In this document: positions 1-9,820 of the stretch, piece after piece
Layout of the letters: each line of letters starts with the position of its first letter
Position numbering within the stretch: the first letter of the stretch is position 1
Source of the DNA: Tenacibaculum lutimaris
GTDB taxonomy: Bacteria > Bacteroidota > Bacteroidia > Flavobacteriales > Flavobacteriaceae
NCBI RefSeq assembly: GCF_003610735.1
Contig: NZ_RAQM01000010.1
Span: forward strand, 163,740-227,739
Reading direction: 5' to 3'
Length of the DNA stretch: 64,000 nt
The notes under the pieces: model-generated
Seen by the model: the letters and a program-made list of their open reading frames with translations, nothing else
What the model was told of the DNA's origin: nothing
Databases searched by the model: none
Position numbers and translations under genes: made by a program

Positions 1-85
1 TTTGCTTACTTTTAAGCACTTAAAATAAAAACAAAAAAAGCGTTAGTTAAAACAATCTAACCAACTAAAAAACAATATTTTACAA

Positions 86-3000
86 ATGAGCGTTTTAAAT
101 TCGATTATAAAACTATTTGTTGGTGACAAACAACAAAAAGACCTAAAATCATTACAACCGATTGTTGAAAAAGTACGATCTTATGAAAATTCATTAAACA
201 ATTTATCTAATGATGAATTACGGGCTAAAACCATCGAATTTAAGACTAAAATTAAAGAAGCTACTCAGTCTTTTACTGATAGAATAACTGAACTTGAAGA
301 AGAAGCTAAAAGTGCAGATATCGATCGTCAAGAAGACATTTATACAGAAATTGATAAATTGAAAGACGAAGCTTATGAAGCATCTGAAGCTGTCTTATTA
401 GACATCATGCCCGAAGCTTTTGCTACTGTAAAAGAAACAGCTAAACGTTTTGCTAACAATACTGAATTAGAAGTAACCGCTACTCCTTTCGATAGGGAAT
501 TGTCAGCTACTAGAGAACACATTACTCTAGAAGACGACAAAGCTTTTTGGGCTAATTCATGGGATGCTGCTGGTAAAGAGGTTCTTTGGGACATGATTCA
601 TTACGATGTTCAGTTAATCGGTGGATCTGTATTACACCAAGGTAAAATTGCCGAAATGATGACAGGGGAAGGTAAAACATTAGTTTCTACATTACCTGTA
701 TACCTAAACGCTTTAACTGGTAACGGAGTACATGTTGTTACTGTAAACGACTACTTAGCAAAACGTGACCGCGCGTGGATGGCTCCTATTTTTGAATTCC
801 ACGGGTTATCTACTGACTGTATTGATTTCCACCAACCAAACTCAGAAGCACGTAGAGAAGCTTATAACGCAGATATTACCTACGGAACCAATAACGAATT
901 TGGATTCGACTACTTACGTGATAACATGGCAAACTCTAAGAAAGACTTAGTACAACGTGCGCCAAACTATGCTATTATTGATGAGGTGGATTCTGTTTTG
1001 ATTGATGATGCTCGTACACCGTTAATTATTTCTGGACCAGTACCACAAGGAGATAATCATGAATTTAATGAGTTAAAGCCTCTAGTTGCCGATTTAGTTT
1101 CTCTTCAAAATAAATATCTAGTAGGTGTTTTAGCTGAAGCTAAACGTTTAATTAAAGAAGGAGACACTAAAGAAGGTGGTTTCTTATTATTAAGAGTTTA
1201 TAGAGGTCTTCCTAAAAATAAAGCCTTAATTAAATTTTTATCTCAAGAAGGAGTTAAACAAATCCTTCAAAAAACTGAAAACTTCTACATGCAAGACAAC
1301 AACAAGCTAATGCCTGAAGTTGATGCAGAATTATGGTTTACTATTGAAGAAAAAAACAATCAAATTGACTTAACAGATAAAGGTATCGCACACCTTTCTG
1401 ATATCACAAAAAATGAAACGTTCTTCGTTTTACCAGATATTAGTGTAAAAGTTGGTCAAATAGATAATAGCGACGTTACTCCAGAAGAAAAAGCTGATCA
1501 AAAAGAAGAACTATACCGCGAGTTTAGCATAAAGAGTGAGCGTATTCATACCATGAATCAACTTTTAAAAGCATACACTGTTTTTGAAAAAGATGTAGAG
1601 TATGTGGTAATGGATAATAAGGTAATGATTGTAGACGAGCAAACAGGTCGTATTATGGACGGTCGTCGTTACTCTGACGGATTACACCAAGCAATTGAAG
1701 CTAAAGAAAATGTGAAGATTGAAGACGCTACGCAAACGTTTGCTACTGTTACTTTACAGAACTACTTTAGAATGTACCGTAAGCTATCTGGTATGACAGG
1801 TACTGCAATTACAGAAGCTGGTGAATTCTGGGAAATCTACAAATTAGATGTTGTTGAAATTCCAACAAACAAACCAATTCAAAGAGACGACAAACAAGAT
1901 TTAGTTTATAAAACTACTCGTGAAAAGTACAACGCTGTAATTGAAGATATCGTAAAATTAGTTGGAGAAGGAAGACCAGTACTAGTAGGTACTACTTCTG
2001 TTGAAATCTCTGAATTATTAGGAAGAATGTTACAAATCCGTAAGATTCCTCACAATATCTTAAATGCAAAATTACACAAGAAAGAAGCTGATGTAGTTGC
2101 TGAAGCTGGTAAACCAGGAGTGGTAACCATTGCAACAAACATGGCTGGTCGTGGTACCGATATTAAATTATCTGAGGAAGTAAAAGCTGCAGGTGGTTTA
2201 GCTATTATTGGTACAGAGCGTCATGATTCTCGTCGTGTAGACCGTCAGTTACGTGGTCGTGCAGGACGTCAAGGAGATGTAGGTTCTTCTCAATTCTATG
2301 TAGCTTTAGACGACAACTTAATGCGTTTATTTGGTTCAGAAAGAATTGCGAAGATGATGGATAGAATGGGATTAAAAGAAGGCGAAGTAATTCAGCACTC
2401 TATGATTTCAAAATCTATTGAAAGAGCTCAGAAAAAAGTAGAAGAAAACAACTTTGGTATTCGTAAGCGTTTATTAGAGTATGATGATATTATGAATGCA
2501 CAACGTGAGTTTGTATACAAGCGTCGTCGTCATGCTTTAGATGGAAAGCGTTTACAGATTGATATCGCAAACATGATTTACGATACTTGTGATTCAATTG
2601 TAAGACAAAATAAAGAAGCAAAAGATTTCCAAAACTTTGAATTCGAATTAATTCGTTTCTCTGCAATGACTTCTCCTTTTTCTGAAGAAGAATTCAATAA
2701 AACATCAGAGCAAGATTTAATTGACAAGCTATACAAAATAGTAACAGAACACTACAAAAACGATGCGGAAAGAAATGCTGAAAATGCATTCCCAGTAATT
2801 AAAAACGTTTTTGAAAACGAAGGTGATCGTTACGAGCGTATCGTAGTTCCTTTTACTGACGGAACTAAAACGTTACAAGTAGTTACCAACTTAAAAGAAG
2901 CTTACGAAAGTGAAGGTAAATCATTAGTAAACGATTTTGAGAAAAACATCACTTTAGCGATTATTGATGAAAACTGGAAGGACCACTTACGTAAAATGGA

Positions 3001-3436
3001 TGAGTTGAAACAAACCGTTCAAAATGCTACGTACGAGCAAAAAGACCCTTTATTAGTTTATAAATTTGAAGCTTTCGAATTGTTCCAAGAAACAATTGAT
3101 AAAATTAACAAAGAAGTTTTATCATTCTTATTTAAAGGTCAATTACCTAGCCAAGAAGCATCACAAGTTTCTGAAGCTCGTGAGCAACAAAGAGAGAAAT
3201 TAGACTTACGTAAAGACGAAGTTCAAAACTCTACTCAGCAAGCTATTAACAGCGCACGTAATCAACAAACACAAGAACAACAAATAGTTGAAACAATTGT
3301 ACGCGAACAACCAAAAATTGGTCGTAACGAAAAAGTGACTATTAAAAATGTGATGACTGGCGAAGAAAAAGATGTTAAATTCAAGCAAGCCATCCCTTTA
3401 TTAGAACAAGGAACTTGGGTATTACATAACAAATAA
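86..3436 (+). CDS. secA: Preprotein translocase ATPase SecA
   Basis: SecA is the ATPase motor that drives unfolded preproteins through SecYEG at the inner membrane. The Walker A box MTGEGKT lies at about residues 192-198, the IDEVDSVLIDDARTPL box near residue 300, and the second nucleotide-binding domain carries GRGTDIKL and RQLRGRAGRQGD near residue 720. At 1116 aa it is about 200 aa longer than E. coli SecA; much of the excess is an insertion of roughly 150 aa after ISGPVPQGD (about residues 320-480). The C-terminus has no Cys/His zinc finger and instead ends in a basic, Gln-rich linker plus a short conserved-looking tail. The gene is monocistronic, with a terminator directly downstream. 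Confidence 0.98.
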   Translation: MSVLNSIIKLFVGDKQQKDLKSLQPIVEKVRSYENSLNNLSNDELRAKTIEFKTKIKEATQSFTDRITELEEEAKSADIDRQEDIYTEIDKLKDEAYEASEAVLLDIMPEAFATVKETAKRFANNTELEVTATPFDRELSATREHITLEDDKAFWANSWDAAGKEVLWDMIHYDVQLIGGSVLHQGKIAEMMTGEGKTLVSTLPVYLNALTGNGVHVVTVNDYLAKRDRAWMAPIFEFHGLSTDCIDFHQPNSEARREAYNADITYGTNNEFGFDYLRDNMANSKKDLVQRAPNYAIIDEVDSVLIDDARTPLIISGPVPQGDNHEFNELKPLVADLVSLQNKYLVGVLAEAKRLIKEGDTKEGGFLLLRVYRGLPKNKALIKFLSQEGVKQILQKTENFYMQDNNKLMPEVDAELWFTIEEKNNQIDLTDKGIAHLSDITKNETFFVLPDISVKVGQIDNSDVTPEEKADQKEELYREFSIKSERIHTMNQLLKAYTVFEKDVEYVVMDNKVMIVDEQTGRIMDGRRYSDGLHQAIEAKENVKIEDATQTFATVTLQNYFRMYRKLSGMTGTAITEAGEFWEIYKLDVVEIPTNKPIQRDDKQDLVYKTTREKYNAVIEDIVKLVGEGRPVLVGTTSVEISELLGRMLQIRKIPHNILNAKLHKKEADVVAEAGKPGVVTIATNMAGRGTDIKLSEEVKAAGGLAIIGTERHDSRRVDRQLRGRAGRQGDVGSSQFYVALDDNLMRLFGSERIAKMMDRMGLKEGEVIQHSMISKSIERAQKKVEENNFGIRKRLLEYDDIMNAQREFVYKRRRHALDGKRLQIDIANMIYDTCDSIVRQNKEAKDFQNFEFELIRFSAMTSPFSEEEFNKTSEQDLIDKLYKIVTEHYKNDAERNAENAFPVIKNVFENEGDRYERIVVPFTDGTKTLQVVTNLKEAYESEGKSLVNDFEKNITLAIIDENWKDHLRKMDELKQTVQNATYEQKDPLLVYKFEAFELFQETIDKINKEVLSFLFKGQLPSQEASQVSEAREQQREKLDLRKDEVQNSTQQAINSARNQQTQEQQIVETIVREQPKIGRNEKVTIKNVMTGEEKDVKFKQAIPLLEQGTWVLHNK

Positions 3437-3458
3437 TTCCTAAAGAATTTCATAAAAA

Positions 3459-3486
3459 AAAGCTCGGTTAATACCGAGCTTTTTAC
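3459..3486 (+). terminator. Rho-independent terminator of secA
   Basis: The arms AGCTCGG (3461-3467) and CCGAGCT (3474-3480) form a stem with a TTAATA loop, preceded by an A-run and followed by T-rich sequence. It lies 23 bases after the secA stop codon. Confidence 0.85.
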
Positions 3487-3604
3487 TTTTACATAACTTT
3501 TATAATACTTTTTAATAAAGATTTTATTACCAAGAATTTATAATTACTTCATCTTTTAAAAACATTCGAGAGATAACTTTGAGAAACATCGAAGTATACT
3601 CAGA

Positions 3605-4477
3605 ATGAAAAAACACAAAAAACGTAAATTAGATATTGCTGTAATATCAGATGTCCATTTAGGAACTTTTGGTTGCAGAGCCACAGAGCTTCATAATTAC
3701 CTAAAAACCATCAATCCGAAAATTTTAATTTTAAATGGTGATATTATTGATATTTGGCAATTTAACAAACGTTATTTCCCTAAACCACATATGAAAATCA
3801 TCAAGCAACTGATGAATTTTATCACTTCTGGAACAAAGGTATACTACATCACAGGAAATCATGATGAGATGTTACGTAGGTTTAAAGGTTTTCGCTTAGG
3901 AAGCTTTGAAATCGTAAATAAAGTAGTGTTAGATATTGACGGTAAAAAAGGATGGTTTTTTCACGGAGATGTTTTTGATGTGACCATGCAACATTCAAAA
4001 TGGCTTGCCAAACTAGGCGGAATGGGCTATGACTTTTTAATCCTTATCAATACAATTGTAAACTGGGTTAGCCATAAAATGGGATTTGGAAGGTTATCTT
4101 TCTCTAAAAAAATAAAAAATAGTGTAAAAAGCGCTATAAAATTCATTAATGATTTTGAAACTACCGCAGCAGACATTGCTATAAACGAAGGCTACGATTA
4201 CGTAGTATGCGGTCATATTCATCAACCAGAAATAAGAGTTATTGAAACTGACAAAGGAACTACTACTTACTTAAATTCTGGTGATTGGATAGAGAACTTA
4301 ACTGCTTTAGAATACAAAAACAATAATTGGTCTTTATATGAATATGAAAAAGACGAAATAGCTAAAAACATCCATTTGAATTATAGTGTAAAAGATTTAG
4401 AACTTGTAAGTTCTGAACATAATAGCAGTGAACTTTTTTCAGAATTACTTAAAGAATTTAACATTAAAACCCAATAA
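3605..4477 (+). CDS. UDP-2,3-diacylglucosamine pyrophosphatase-like metallophosphoesterase
   Basis: Calcineurin-type phosphoesterase resembling LpxH, which cleaves UDP-diacylglucosamine during lipid A synthesis at the cytoplasmic face of the inner membrane. The two-metal motifs are all present: D16-x-H18, GDIID at 45-49, GNHDE at 84-88, an HGD in the middle, and CGHIHQPE towards the C-terminus. It is 290 aa against about 240 for E. coli LpxH, with a longer, basic N-terminus and a C-terminal tail. A glycosyltransferase-like gene follows about 100 bases downstream on the same strand, so the two may act together in envelope glycolipid metabolism. The exact substrate is not proven by sequence; other members of this branch act on other phosphoesters. 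Confidence 0.8.
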   Translation: MKKHKKRKLDIAVISDVHLGTFGCRATELHNYLKTINPKILILNGDIIDIWQFNKRYFPKPHMKIIKQLMNFITSGTKVYYITGNHDEMLRRFKGFRLGSFEIVNKVVLDIDGKKGWFFHGDVFDVTMQHSKWLAKLGGMGYDFLILINTIVNWVSHKMGFGRLSFSKKIKNSVKSAIKFINDFETTAADIAINEGYDYVVCGHIHQPEIRVIETDKGTTTYLNSGDWIENLTALEYKNNNWSLYEYEKDEIAKNIHLNYSVKDLELVSSEHNSSELFSELLKEFNIKTQ

Positions 4478-4575
4478 TCGTGAAGCCATAATGGGCATTT
4501 AATCAGGAAATAGCGAACACTTATTCACCTTGTTAAACTCCTAAAAAAAACAAACAATTAAAAAAACTTAAAAAG

Positions 4576-5592
4576 ATGAAAATACTATATGCTTTTCAAG
4601 GAACAGGAAATGGGCACGCAAGCAGAGCCCTAGAAATTATTCCGCATTTACAAAGACGTGGGGATGTAGATGTATTGGTTAGTGGATCACAATACGAAAT
4701 AGGACTTCCTTTTGATATAAAATATAAATTACACGGTTTAGGATTCGTTTTTGGTAAAAAGGGAGGAATCGACCTAGTTAACACTTTAAACAGCTTAAAC
4801 TTAAAAAAAGTTTACCAAGAAATTAAAACACTTCCTGTAAAAGAATACGATTTAGTAATTAATGATTTTGAACCAATTTCAGCTTGGGCCTGCTTATTTA
4901 GAAATGTTCCTATTATTTCTTTAAGTAATCAAAACGCATTGTTAAATGAAAAAAATTCAGCTTATCAAAAATTTAGATTAGAACGACTAATAATCAAATA
5001 TTACGCTCCTGCTAAGAATAAATTTGGGTTTCATTTTAAAACACACTCATCTTCTACCTTTTTGCCTATTATTCGTAAAGAAATTCGTTATCGAAACACT
5101 ACCAATAAAGGGCATTACACTGTATATCTCCCTTCTTATAGTGATGAAAAAATTGTAAAAACGCTTTCTAGCATAAAAGATATTAAATGGCAGGTGTTTT
5201 CAAAGAAAAGTAAAGAACATCAATTTTTTCATAACATCACAATTCTTCCTATAAACGATGATGCTTTTATTCGAAGTATAGCTTCATCTAAAGGAGTTAT
5301 TTGCGGTGCAGGTTTTGCTACACCTACCGAAGCTTTGTATCTGCGTAAAAAACTGTTGGTAATTCCAATGAAAAATCAATATGAACAACAGTGTAACGCT
5401 ATCACTTTAAAAGAAATGGGGGTTACTGTTGTTAAAAAATTAAGTAAAAAACAATTACCAAAAATTGAAAAGTGGATCAACTCAAATAAAATAGTTGAAG
5501 TTCATTATCCTGATGTTACTGAAGATATGCTAGATGCTATCATCTTACCATATTACAACAAAACAATACTACCTGAAATTACCATTGAATAG
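4576..5592 (+). CDS. Glycosyltransferase-like protein (GT-B fold, MJ1255-type)
   Basis: A 338-aa protein with the N-terminal nucleotide-sugar transferase signature GTGNGHASRALEI (about residues 9-21) and a C-terminal CGAGFATPTEALYLRKKLLVIP stretch of the type that binds the UDP-sugar in MurG-like enzymes. This fits a GT-B glycosyltransferase of the family annotated as MJ1255/VC2487-type; donor and acceptor are unknown. It follows the LpxH-like gene in the same direction, and its 3' end overlaps that of the convergent ung gene by 14 bases. A role in glycolipid or cell-surface glycan synthesis is inference from fold and neighbour. Confidence 0.7.
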   Translation: MKILYAFQGTGNGHASRALEIIPHLQRRGDVDVLVSGSQYEIGLPFDIKYKLHGLGFVFGKKGGIDLVNTLNSLNLKKVYQEIKTLPVKEYDLVINDFEPISAWACLFRNVPIISLSNQNALLNEKNSAYQKFRLERLIIKYYAPAKNKFGFHFKTHSSSTFLPIIRKEIRYRNTTNKGHYTVYLPSYSDEKIVKTLSSIKDIKWQVFSKKSKEHQFFHNITILPINDDAFIRSIASSKGVICGAGFATPTEALYLRKKLLVIPMKNQYEQQCNAITLKEMGVTVVKKLSKKQLPKIEKWINSNKIVEVHYPDVTEDMLDAIILPYYNKTILPEITIE

Positions 5593-6244
5593 TAGCTAAA
5601 CCAACATCTTGTAAAAAGTTGTTGGTTTTAGAAAAGTGCTTGTTCCCAAACCAATAACCTCGATTAGCACTTAAAGGAGAAGGATGTCCAGAAGTTAAAA
5701 TGTGATGCTTTTTGCTATCTATTAATTTTGCTTTTTTCTTAGCAAAACCACCCCAAAGTAAAAACACTATATCTTTTTTTTCTTCTGAAATTTTCTGAAT
5801 CACCGCATCAGTAAACTGTTCCCAACCTTGCTTTTGGTGACTTCCAGCCTCCCCTGCCCTTACAGTCAGTGTTGCGTTTAACAATAACACTCCTTGTTTT
5901 GCCCAACGAGATAAATCGCCACTTTTTGGATATGGAATATTTACGTCCTTTTCAATCTCTTTAAAAATGTTAATTAATGATGGTGGATGTGTAATACCAT
6001 CATGTACAGAAAAACACAAGCCATTTGCCTGCCCTACCCCATGGTATGGATCTTGCCCCAAAATCACCACTTTTAAATCATCTAACGCACAAAAATCAAA
6101 CGCGGCAAAAACATCTGTTCCTTTTGGATAACATGTGTGTTTTGAATATTCATTTTTAACAAAACTAGTAAGGTTTTCAAAATACGGTTTCTCAAATTCT
6201 GATTGTAAAATATTTTTCCAGCTATCTTTAATTTTTACTTGCAT
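5579..6244 (-). CDS. ung: Uracil-DNA glycosylase
   Basis: Family 1 uracil-DNA glycosylase, which removes uracil from DNA to start base-excision repair. The water-activating motif GQDPYHG is at residues 63-69 (D65 catalytic), GVLLLNATLTV forms the next conserved strand, and the minor-groove loop GHPSPLSANRGYW carries the catalytic His near the C-terminus. Length 221 aa is typical. It is transcribed towards the preceding glycosyltransferase gene and overlaps its end; upstream it is divergent from the MutS2 gene. Confidence 0.97.
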   Translation of the reverse strand: MQVKIKDSWKNILQSEFEKPYFENLTSFVKNEYSKHTCYPKGTDVFAAFDFCALDDLKVVILGQDPYHGVGQANGLCFSVHDGITHPPSLINIFKEIEKDVNIPYPKSGDLSRWAKQGVLLLNATLTVRAGEAGSHQKQGWEQFTDAVIQKISEEKKDIVFLLWGGFAKKKAKLIDSKKHHILTSGHPSPLSANRGYWFGNKHFSKTNNFLQDVGLATIQW

Positions 6245-6331
6245 TGTTTGTTATTTTTGTGATTCTCAAAAAATTTCTGTCATTTCAAGTAATTTTACTC
6301 GATGTGACATTAAAAAAACAAAAATAGAAAT

Positions 6332-8539
6332 TTGAAAACGAGTATTTCAGAAAAAACACTTCAAGATTTAGAGTTCACAACAGTTTTAGAACAAGTTGCT
6401 ACACACTGTATCTCCTCTTTAGGGAAAGACAAAACCATGCTAATTCAGCCTATATTAAATAAGAAAAAATTATTTTTCGAATTAAACATGGTCAACGAAT
6501 ACTTAGCTTCTTTTGAAAACGAAAACAGAATTCCTAATCATTATTTTGAAAATATTTCTGAAGAAATTAAACGACTTGCTATTGAAAATAGTTTTTTAGA
6601 AACTGACGGATTTTTAAAATTAGCTGCAGTTTCTGAAACAGTAAACGAGCTAAAAAAGTTTCTAAAGAAATTTGAGACCTACTACCCTTCTCTATTCATT
6701 TTGAGTGATGAAATTGAGTTCACCTCGTTTATTGTTGACAATATTAAAAAAATTATTACTCCATACGGAGAAGTTGCTGACAATGCTTCTGCTACTTTAA
6801 AACAAATACGTAAGGATATTGGTGCTGTTAGAGGAAAAATATCAGAAAGTTTTTCGCGTGCTTTAAGTAAAAACTTATCAAGTGGATATTTAGACGATAT
6901 TAAAGAAACTGTTATCGACAACCAACGTGTATTAGCTGTTTTGGCAATGCACCGACGTAAAGTTAAAGGTAGTTTATTAGGTTCATCTAAATCTGGTAAT
7001 ATTGTATACATAGCTCCACAAGCTACGCTAGCTTATAGTAGAGAATTACAAAACTTATTATACGAAGAAAAACAAGAAGTTGTTCGTATTTTAAGAGCCT
7101 TAGCTACTGAAATACGACCTTATACACCACTTTTAAACGAGTATATTAACTTTTTAACACATATAGATGTTGTAGGTGCTAAAGCTAAGTATGCAAAAAG
7201 TATCAACGGTTTATTACCAAAAATCACTAAAGAAAAAAAGGTGTTTTTAAAGGATGCTTTCCACCCTATTTTATGGCAAAAAAACAAGGCTAAAAATATT
7301 GAAACCATACCGCAAACCCTTGAACTAAACGAAAAACAACAAATCATTGTTATTTCTGGTCCAAACGCTGGAGGAAAAAGTATTACATTAAAAACAATAG
7401 GTTTACTACAACTAATGTTACAAAGCGGATTATTGATTCCTGTTCATGAACGTAGTGAAACAACATTATTCAATACGATTTTAACAGATATCGGAGACAA
7501 TCAATCTATAGAAAATCAATTGAGCACCTATAGCTATCGATTAAAAAACATGCGTTATTTCTTAAGAAAATGTAATGACAACACCTTATTTTTAATTGAT
7601 GAATTTGGTACGGGTTCCGATCCTGAATTAGGAGGTGCTTTAGCTGAAATTTTCTTAGAAGAATTTTACGAGAAAAAAGCCTTCGGAATTATAACCACGC
7701 ACTATGCTAACCTAAAGGTATTAGCAGATGAACTAGAAAATGTTACCAATGCCAACATGCAGTTTGATGAACGTACTTTAGAACCTTTATACAGATTATA
7801 TATCGGACAGGCAGGAAGTTCTTTTACGTTTGAGGTAGCACAAAAAAACGGAATTCCATATAGCTTAATTAACAGAGCTAAAAAACGTGTAGAAACTGAA
7901 AAAGTACGTTTAGACAAAACTATTTCTAAACTTCAAAAAGAACGAAACCGTTTGCAAAAAACTTCTGAAAGTTTAAACAAACAAAAATCGAAAGGGCAAG
8001 AACATATTGAAAATCTTCAAGAAAAAGAATTAAGAATTCGTGAAAAACTAGAAGGTTTTCAAGAGTTATACGATAACAATCAACGTATGCTTACTTTAGG
8101 TAGAAAGATAAACGAATTGTTGAATAAATATTTCCAAACCAACAATAAAAAGGAATTATCTACCAACTTTTTTAAATGGGTTACTGCTGAAAAAACAAAA
8201 CACTTAAAAAAGAATCCTCCTAAAAAGAAAACTAAAACAGAAAAACAACAAGAAAAAGTAGCTGCACAAAAGCAACAAGAAGCCATTAAAGAAGTAGAGA
8301 AAGAAGTACTTCAAAAAGTAGTAAAAGTACGAGAAGAAAAGAAAAAAGAAGCGGAAAAAATAGCACAAGAAAAAGCTGCTTATATTTTTAAAGTAAATGA
8401 TAGGGTACGTTTGATTGATGGTAATGCCGTGGGTACGATTGACAAAATAGAAAAGAAAAAAGCATTTATCAATTACGGTTTATTCACGACTGAAGCCAAA
8501 ATAGAACAGTTAGAATTGGTAGAAAGAGCTAAAAAATAG
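6332..8539 (+). CDS. MutS2-type ATPase lacking the Smr domain
   Basis: MutS-family ATPase of the MutS2 branch (acts on branched DNA or on stalled ribosomes rather than on mismatches). Core lever/clamp region residues 1-320, Walker A GPNAGGKS at about 343-350, Walker B LFLIDEFGTGSDPELGGAL near 425, then a long charged Lys/Gln/Glu-rich coiled coil (about 510-680) and a short KOW-like C-terminus with VRLIDGNAVGTIDKIEKKKA. At 735 aa it stops where the Smr nuclease domain would begin in MutS2 of about 780 aa. The start is a TTG codon at 6332, the only one that keeps the conserved N-terminus SEKTLQDLEF. Confidence 0.9.
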   Translation: MKTSISEKTLQDLEFTTVLEQVATHCISSLGKDKTMLIQPILNKKKLFFELNMVNEYLASFENENRIPNHYFENISEEIKRLAIENSFLETDGFLKLAAVSETVNELKKFLKKFETYYPSLFILSDEIEFTSFIVDNIKKIITPYGEVADNASATLKQIRKDIGAVRGKISESFSRALSKNLSSGYLDDIKETVIDNQRVLAVLAMHRRKVKGSLLGSSKSGNIVYIAPQATLAYSRELQNLLYEEKQEVVRILRALATEIRPYTPLLNEYINFLTHIDVVGAKAKYAKSINGLLPKITKEKKVFLKDAFHPILWQKNKAKNIETIPQTLELNEKQQIIVISGPNAGGKSITLKTIGLLQLMLQSGLLIPVHERSETTLFNTILTDIGDNQSIENQLSTYSYRLKNMRYFLRKCNDNTLFLIDEFGTGSDPELGGALAEIFLEEFYEKKAFGIITTHYANLKVLADELENVTNANMQFDERTLEPLYRLYIGQAGSSFTFEVAQKNGIPYSLINRAKKRVETEKVRLDKTISKLQKERNRLQKTSESLNKQKSKGQEHIENLQEKELRIREKLEGFQELYDNNQRMLTLGRKINELLNKYFQTNNKKELSTNFFKWVTAEKTKHLKKNPPKKKTKTEKQQEKVAAQKQQEAIKEVEKEVLQKVVKVREEKKKEAEKIAQEKAAYIFKVNDRVRLIDGNAVGTIDKIEKKKAFINYGLFTTEAKIEQLELVERAKK

Positions 8540-8558
8540 TTTTCAATTAAAAAAAAAC

Positions 8559-9128
8559 ATGAAAAAACTAATTGCTTTTGTACTGTTATTTAACTTACTC
8601 TCGTGTACAATTTCAAAAAAAGAGAACTTTGACAAAACTGAAACTGAAAAAGAAATAATTACGAGTAAACCTAAAAAGATAAATCAAAATCCTATTGACT
8701 CTACTTTAATTATGTTGGACACTACAACAAACTTAATTTGGATGAAAAAAGACTTTAGCTCGATCGAAAAAAGGTTTTTAAGTAATTGGAATGAAATTTT
8801 TGAATGGCAACAAAAGATGAACTCTACCAACTATGCGGGGTTCAACGACTGGAGAGTGCCAACTATAAAAGAGTATCGGTCTATTAATAAAAACACAAAA
8901 GATCGAGAATATTATAAGAAACATTACATTGAAGTAGATTCCACTTCCTTCTGGGGTAAAGGAGTTTATGCTTTTTGGAGTTCAACAACACCAAATAAAA
9001 ATACAGCTAGTTACATGAGTTTTAAAAAAGGGTTTGCTGTGTCTGGAAACAGAGAAAAAATTATAACTTACACTAAAGAACATAAAGGAAAATCATTTGG
9101 CATGAGTGTTCGATTAGTTAGAAACTAA
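8559..9128 (+). CDS. DUF1566 (Lcl C-terminal-like) lipoprotein
   Basis: A 189-aa exported lipoprotein: the N-terminus MKKLIAFVLLFNLLSC is a signal peptide with lipobox LLSC (Cys16). The mature part has the DUF1566 pattern: a W in NLIWMKK, AGFNDWRVPTIKEY, then FWSSTTPNKN and a terminal MSVRLVRN. That pattern belongs to a C-type-lectin-like fold used for ligand binding at cell surfaces. No ligand can be read from the sequence. It follows the MutS2 gene by 19 bases but is unlikely to be functionally linked. Confidence 0.7.
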   Translation: MKKLIAFVLLFNLLSCTISKKENFDKTETEKEIITSKPKKINQNPIDSTLIMLDTTTNLIWMKKDFSSIEKRFLSNWNEIFEWQQKMNSTNYAGFNDWRVPTIKEYRSINKNTKDREYYKKHYIEVDSTSFWGKGVYAFWSSTTPNKNTASYMSFKKGFAVSGNREKIITYTKEHKGKSFGMSVRLVRN

Positions 9129-9210
9129 TTCATTTGTTAAAAATTTCCTATTCTTTTGTTTCTTCTCTAGTCTATTATTCTTTATGAATACCTTTGCTAA
9201 AAAAACTAAG

Positions 9211-9765
9211 ATGATTATTAGAAAGGCTACTCCACAAGACTCTAAAGAAATTGCTATTTATATGATGTTGGCTATGGAAGATATTGTGTACGAGTTCATA
9301 GGAGAAAAGTCTACAGAAAAAGCTCTTGATTTCCTAAGGAAATTAATTACTCAAAAAAACAATCAATACTCTTATGAAAACTGCTATGTAATTGAAGATA
9401 ACAGCAACGTTATTGCTATGGCAAATGTTTATAATGGTGCTAATTTGGAAGATTTAAGACACCCTGTAGCTTCTTTAATAAAAACTATGTTTAACAAATC
9501 TTTTCAATGTGAAGATGAAACTCAAAAAGGTGAATTTTACATAGATTGTATTGGTGTAAACCCTAATTATCAAGGTAAAGGACTTGGATCTAAAATGCTT
9601 TACTTTTTAATTGATGAATATGTTTACAAACAAAATGAAACGCTAGGACTTCTTGTGGATAAAGATAACCCTAATGCTAAAAAACTCTATTTAAAACTAG
9701 GTTTTGACATTGTTGGAGAGAAAACTTTAACAGGAAAAAAAATGGAGCACTTACAAATACAATAA
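9211..9765 (+). CDS. GNAT family N-acetyltransferase
   Basis: GCN5-related acetyltransferase, using acetyl-CoA to acetylate an unknown amine. The CoA-binding loop VNPNYQGKGLGSKML and the preceding strand EFYIDCIGV are clear, and the C-terminal DNPNAKKLYLKLGFDIVGE is the family's motif B. I place the start at 9211 because MIIRKATPQD is the usual first strand; an in-frame ATG at 9184 would add nine residues. The gene stands alone among accessory genes; the substrate cannot be predicted. Confidence 0.8.
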   Translation: MIIRKATPQDSKEIAIYMMLAMEDIVYEFIGEKSTEKALDFLRKLITQKNNQYSYENCYVIEDNSNVIAMANVYNGANLEDLRHPVASLIKTMFNKSFQCEDETQKGEFYIDCIGVNPNYQGKGLGSKMLYFLIDEYVYKQNETLGLLVDKDNPNAKKLYLKLGFDIVGEKTLTGKKMEHLQIQ

Positions 9766-9820
9766 CTTTATTAAGAAAACTATAACAAATACTACTTAGT
9801 TTATTTTATAAGTTTACAAC

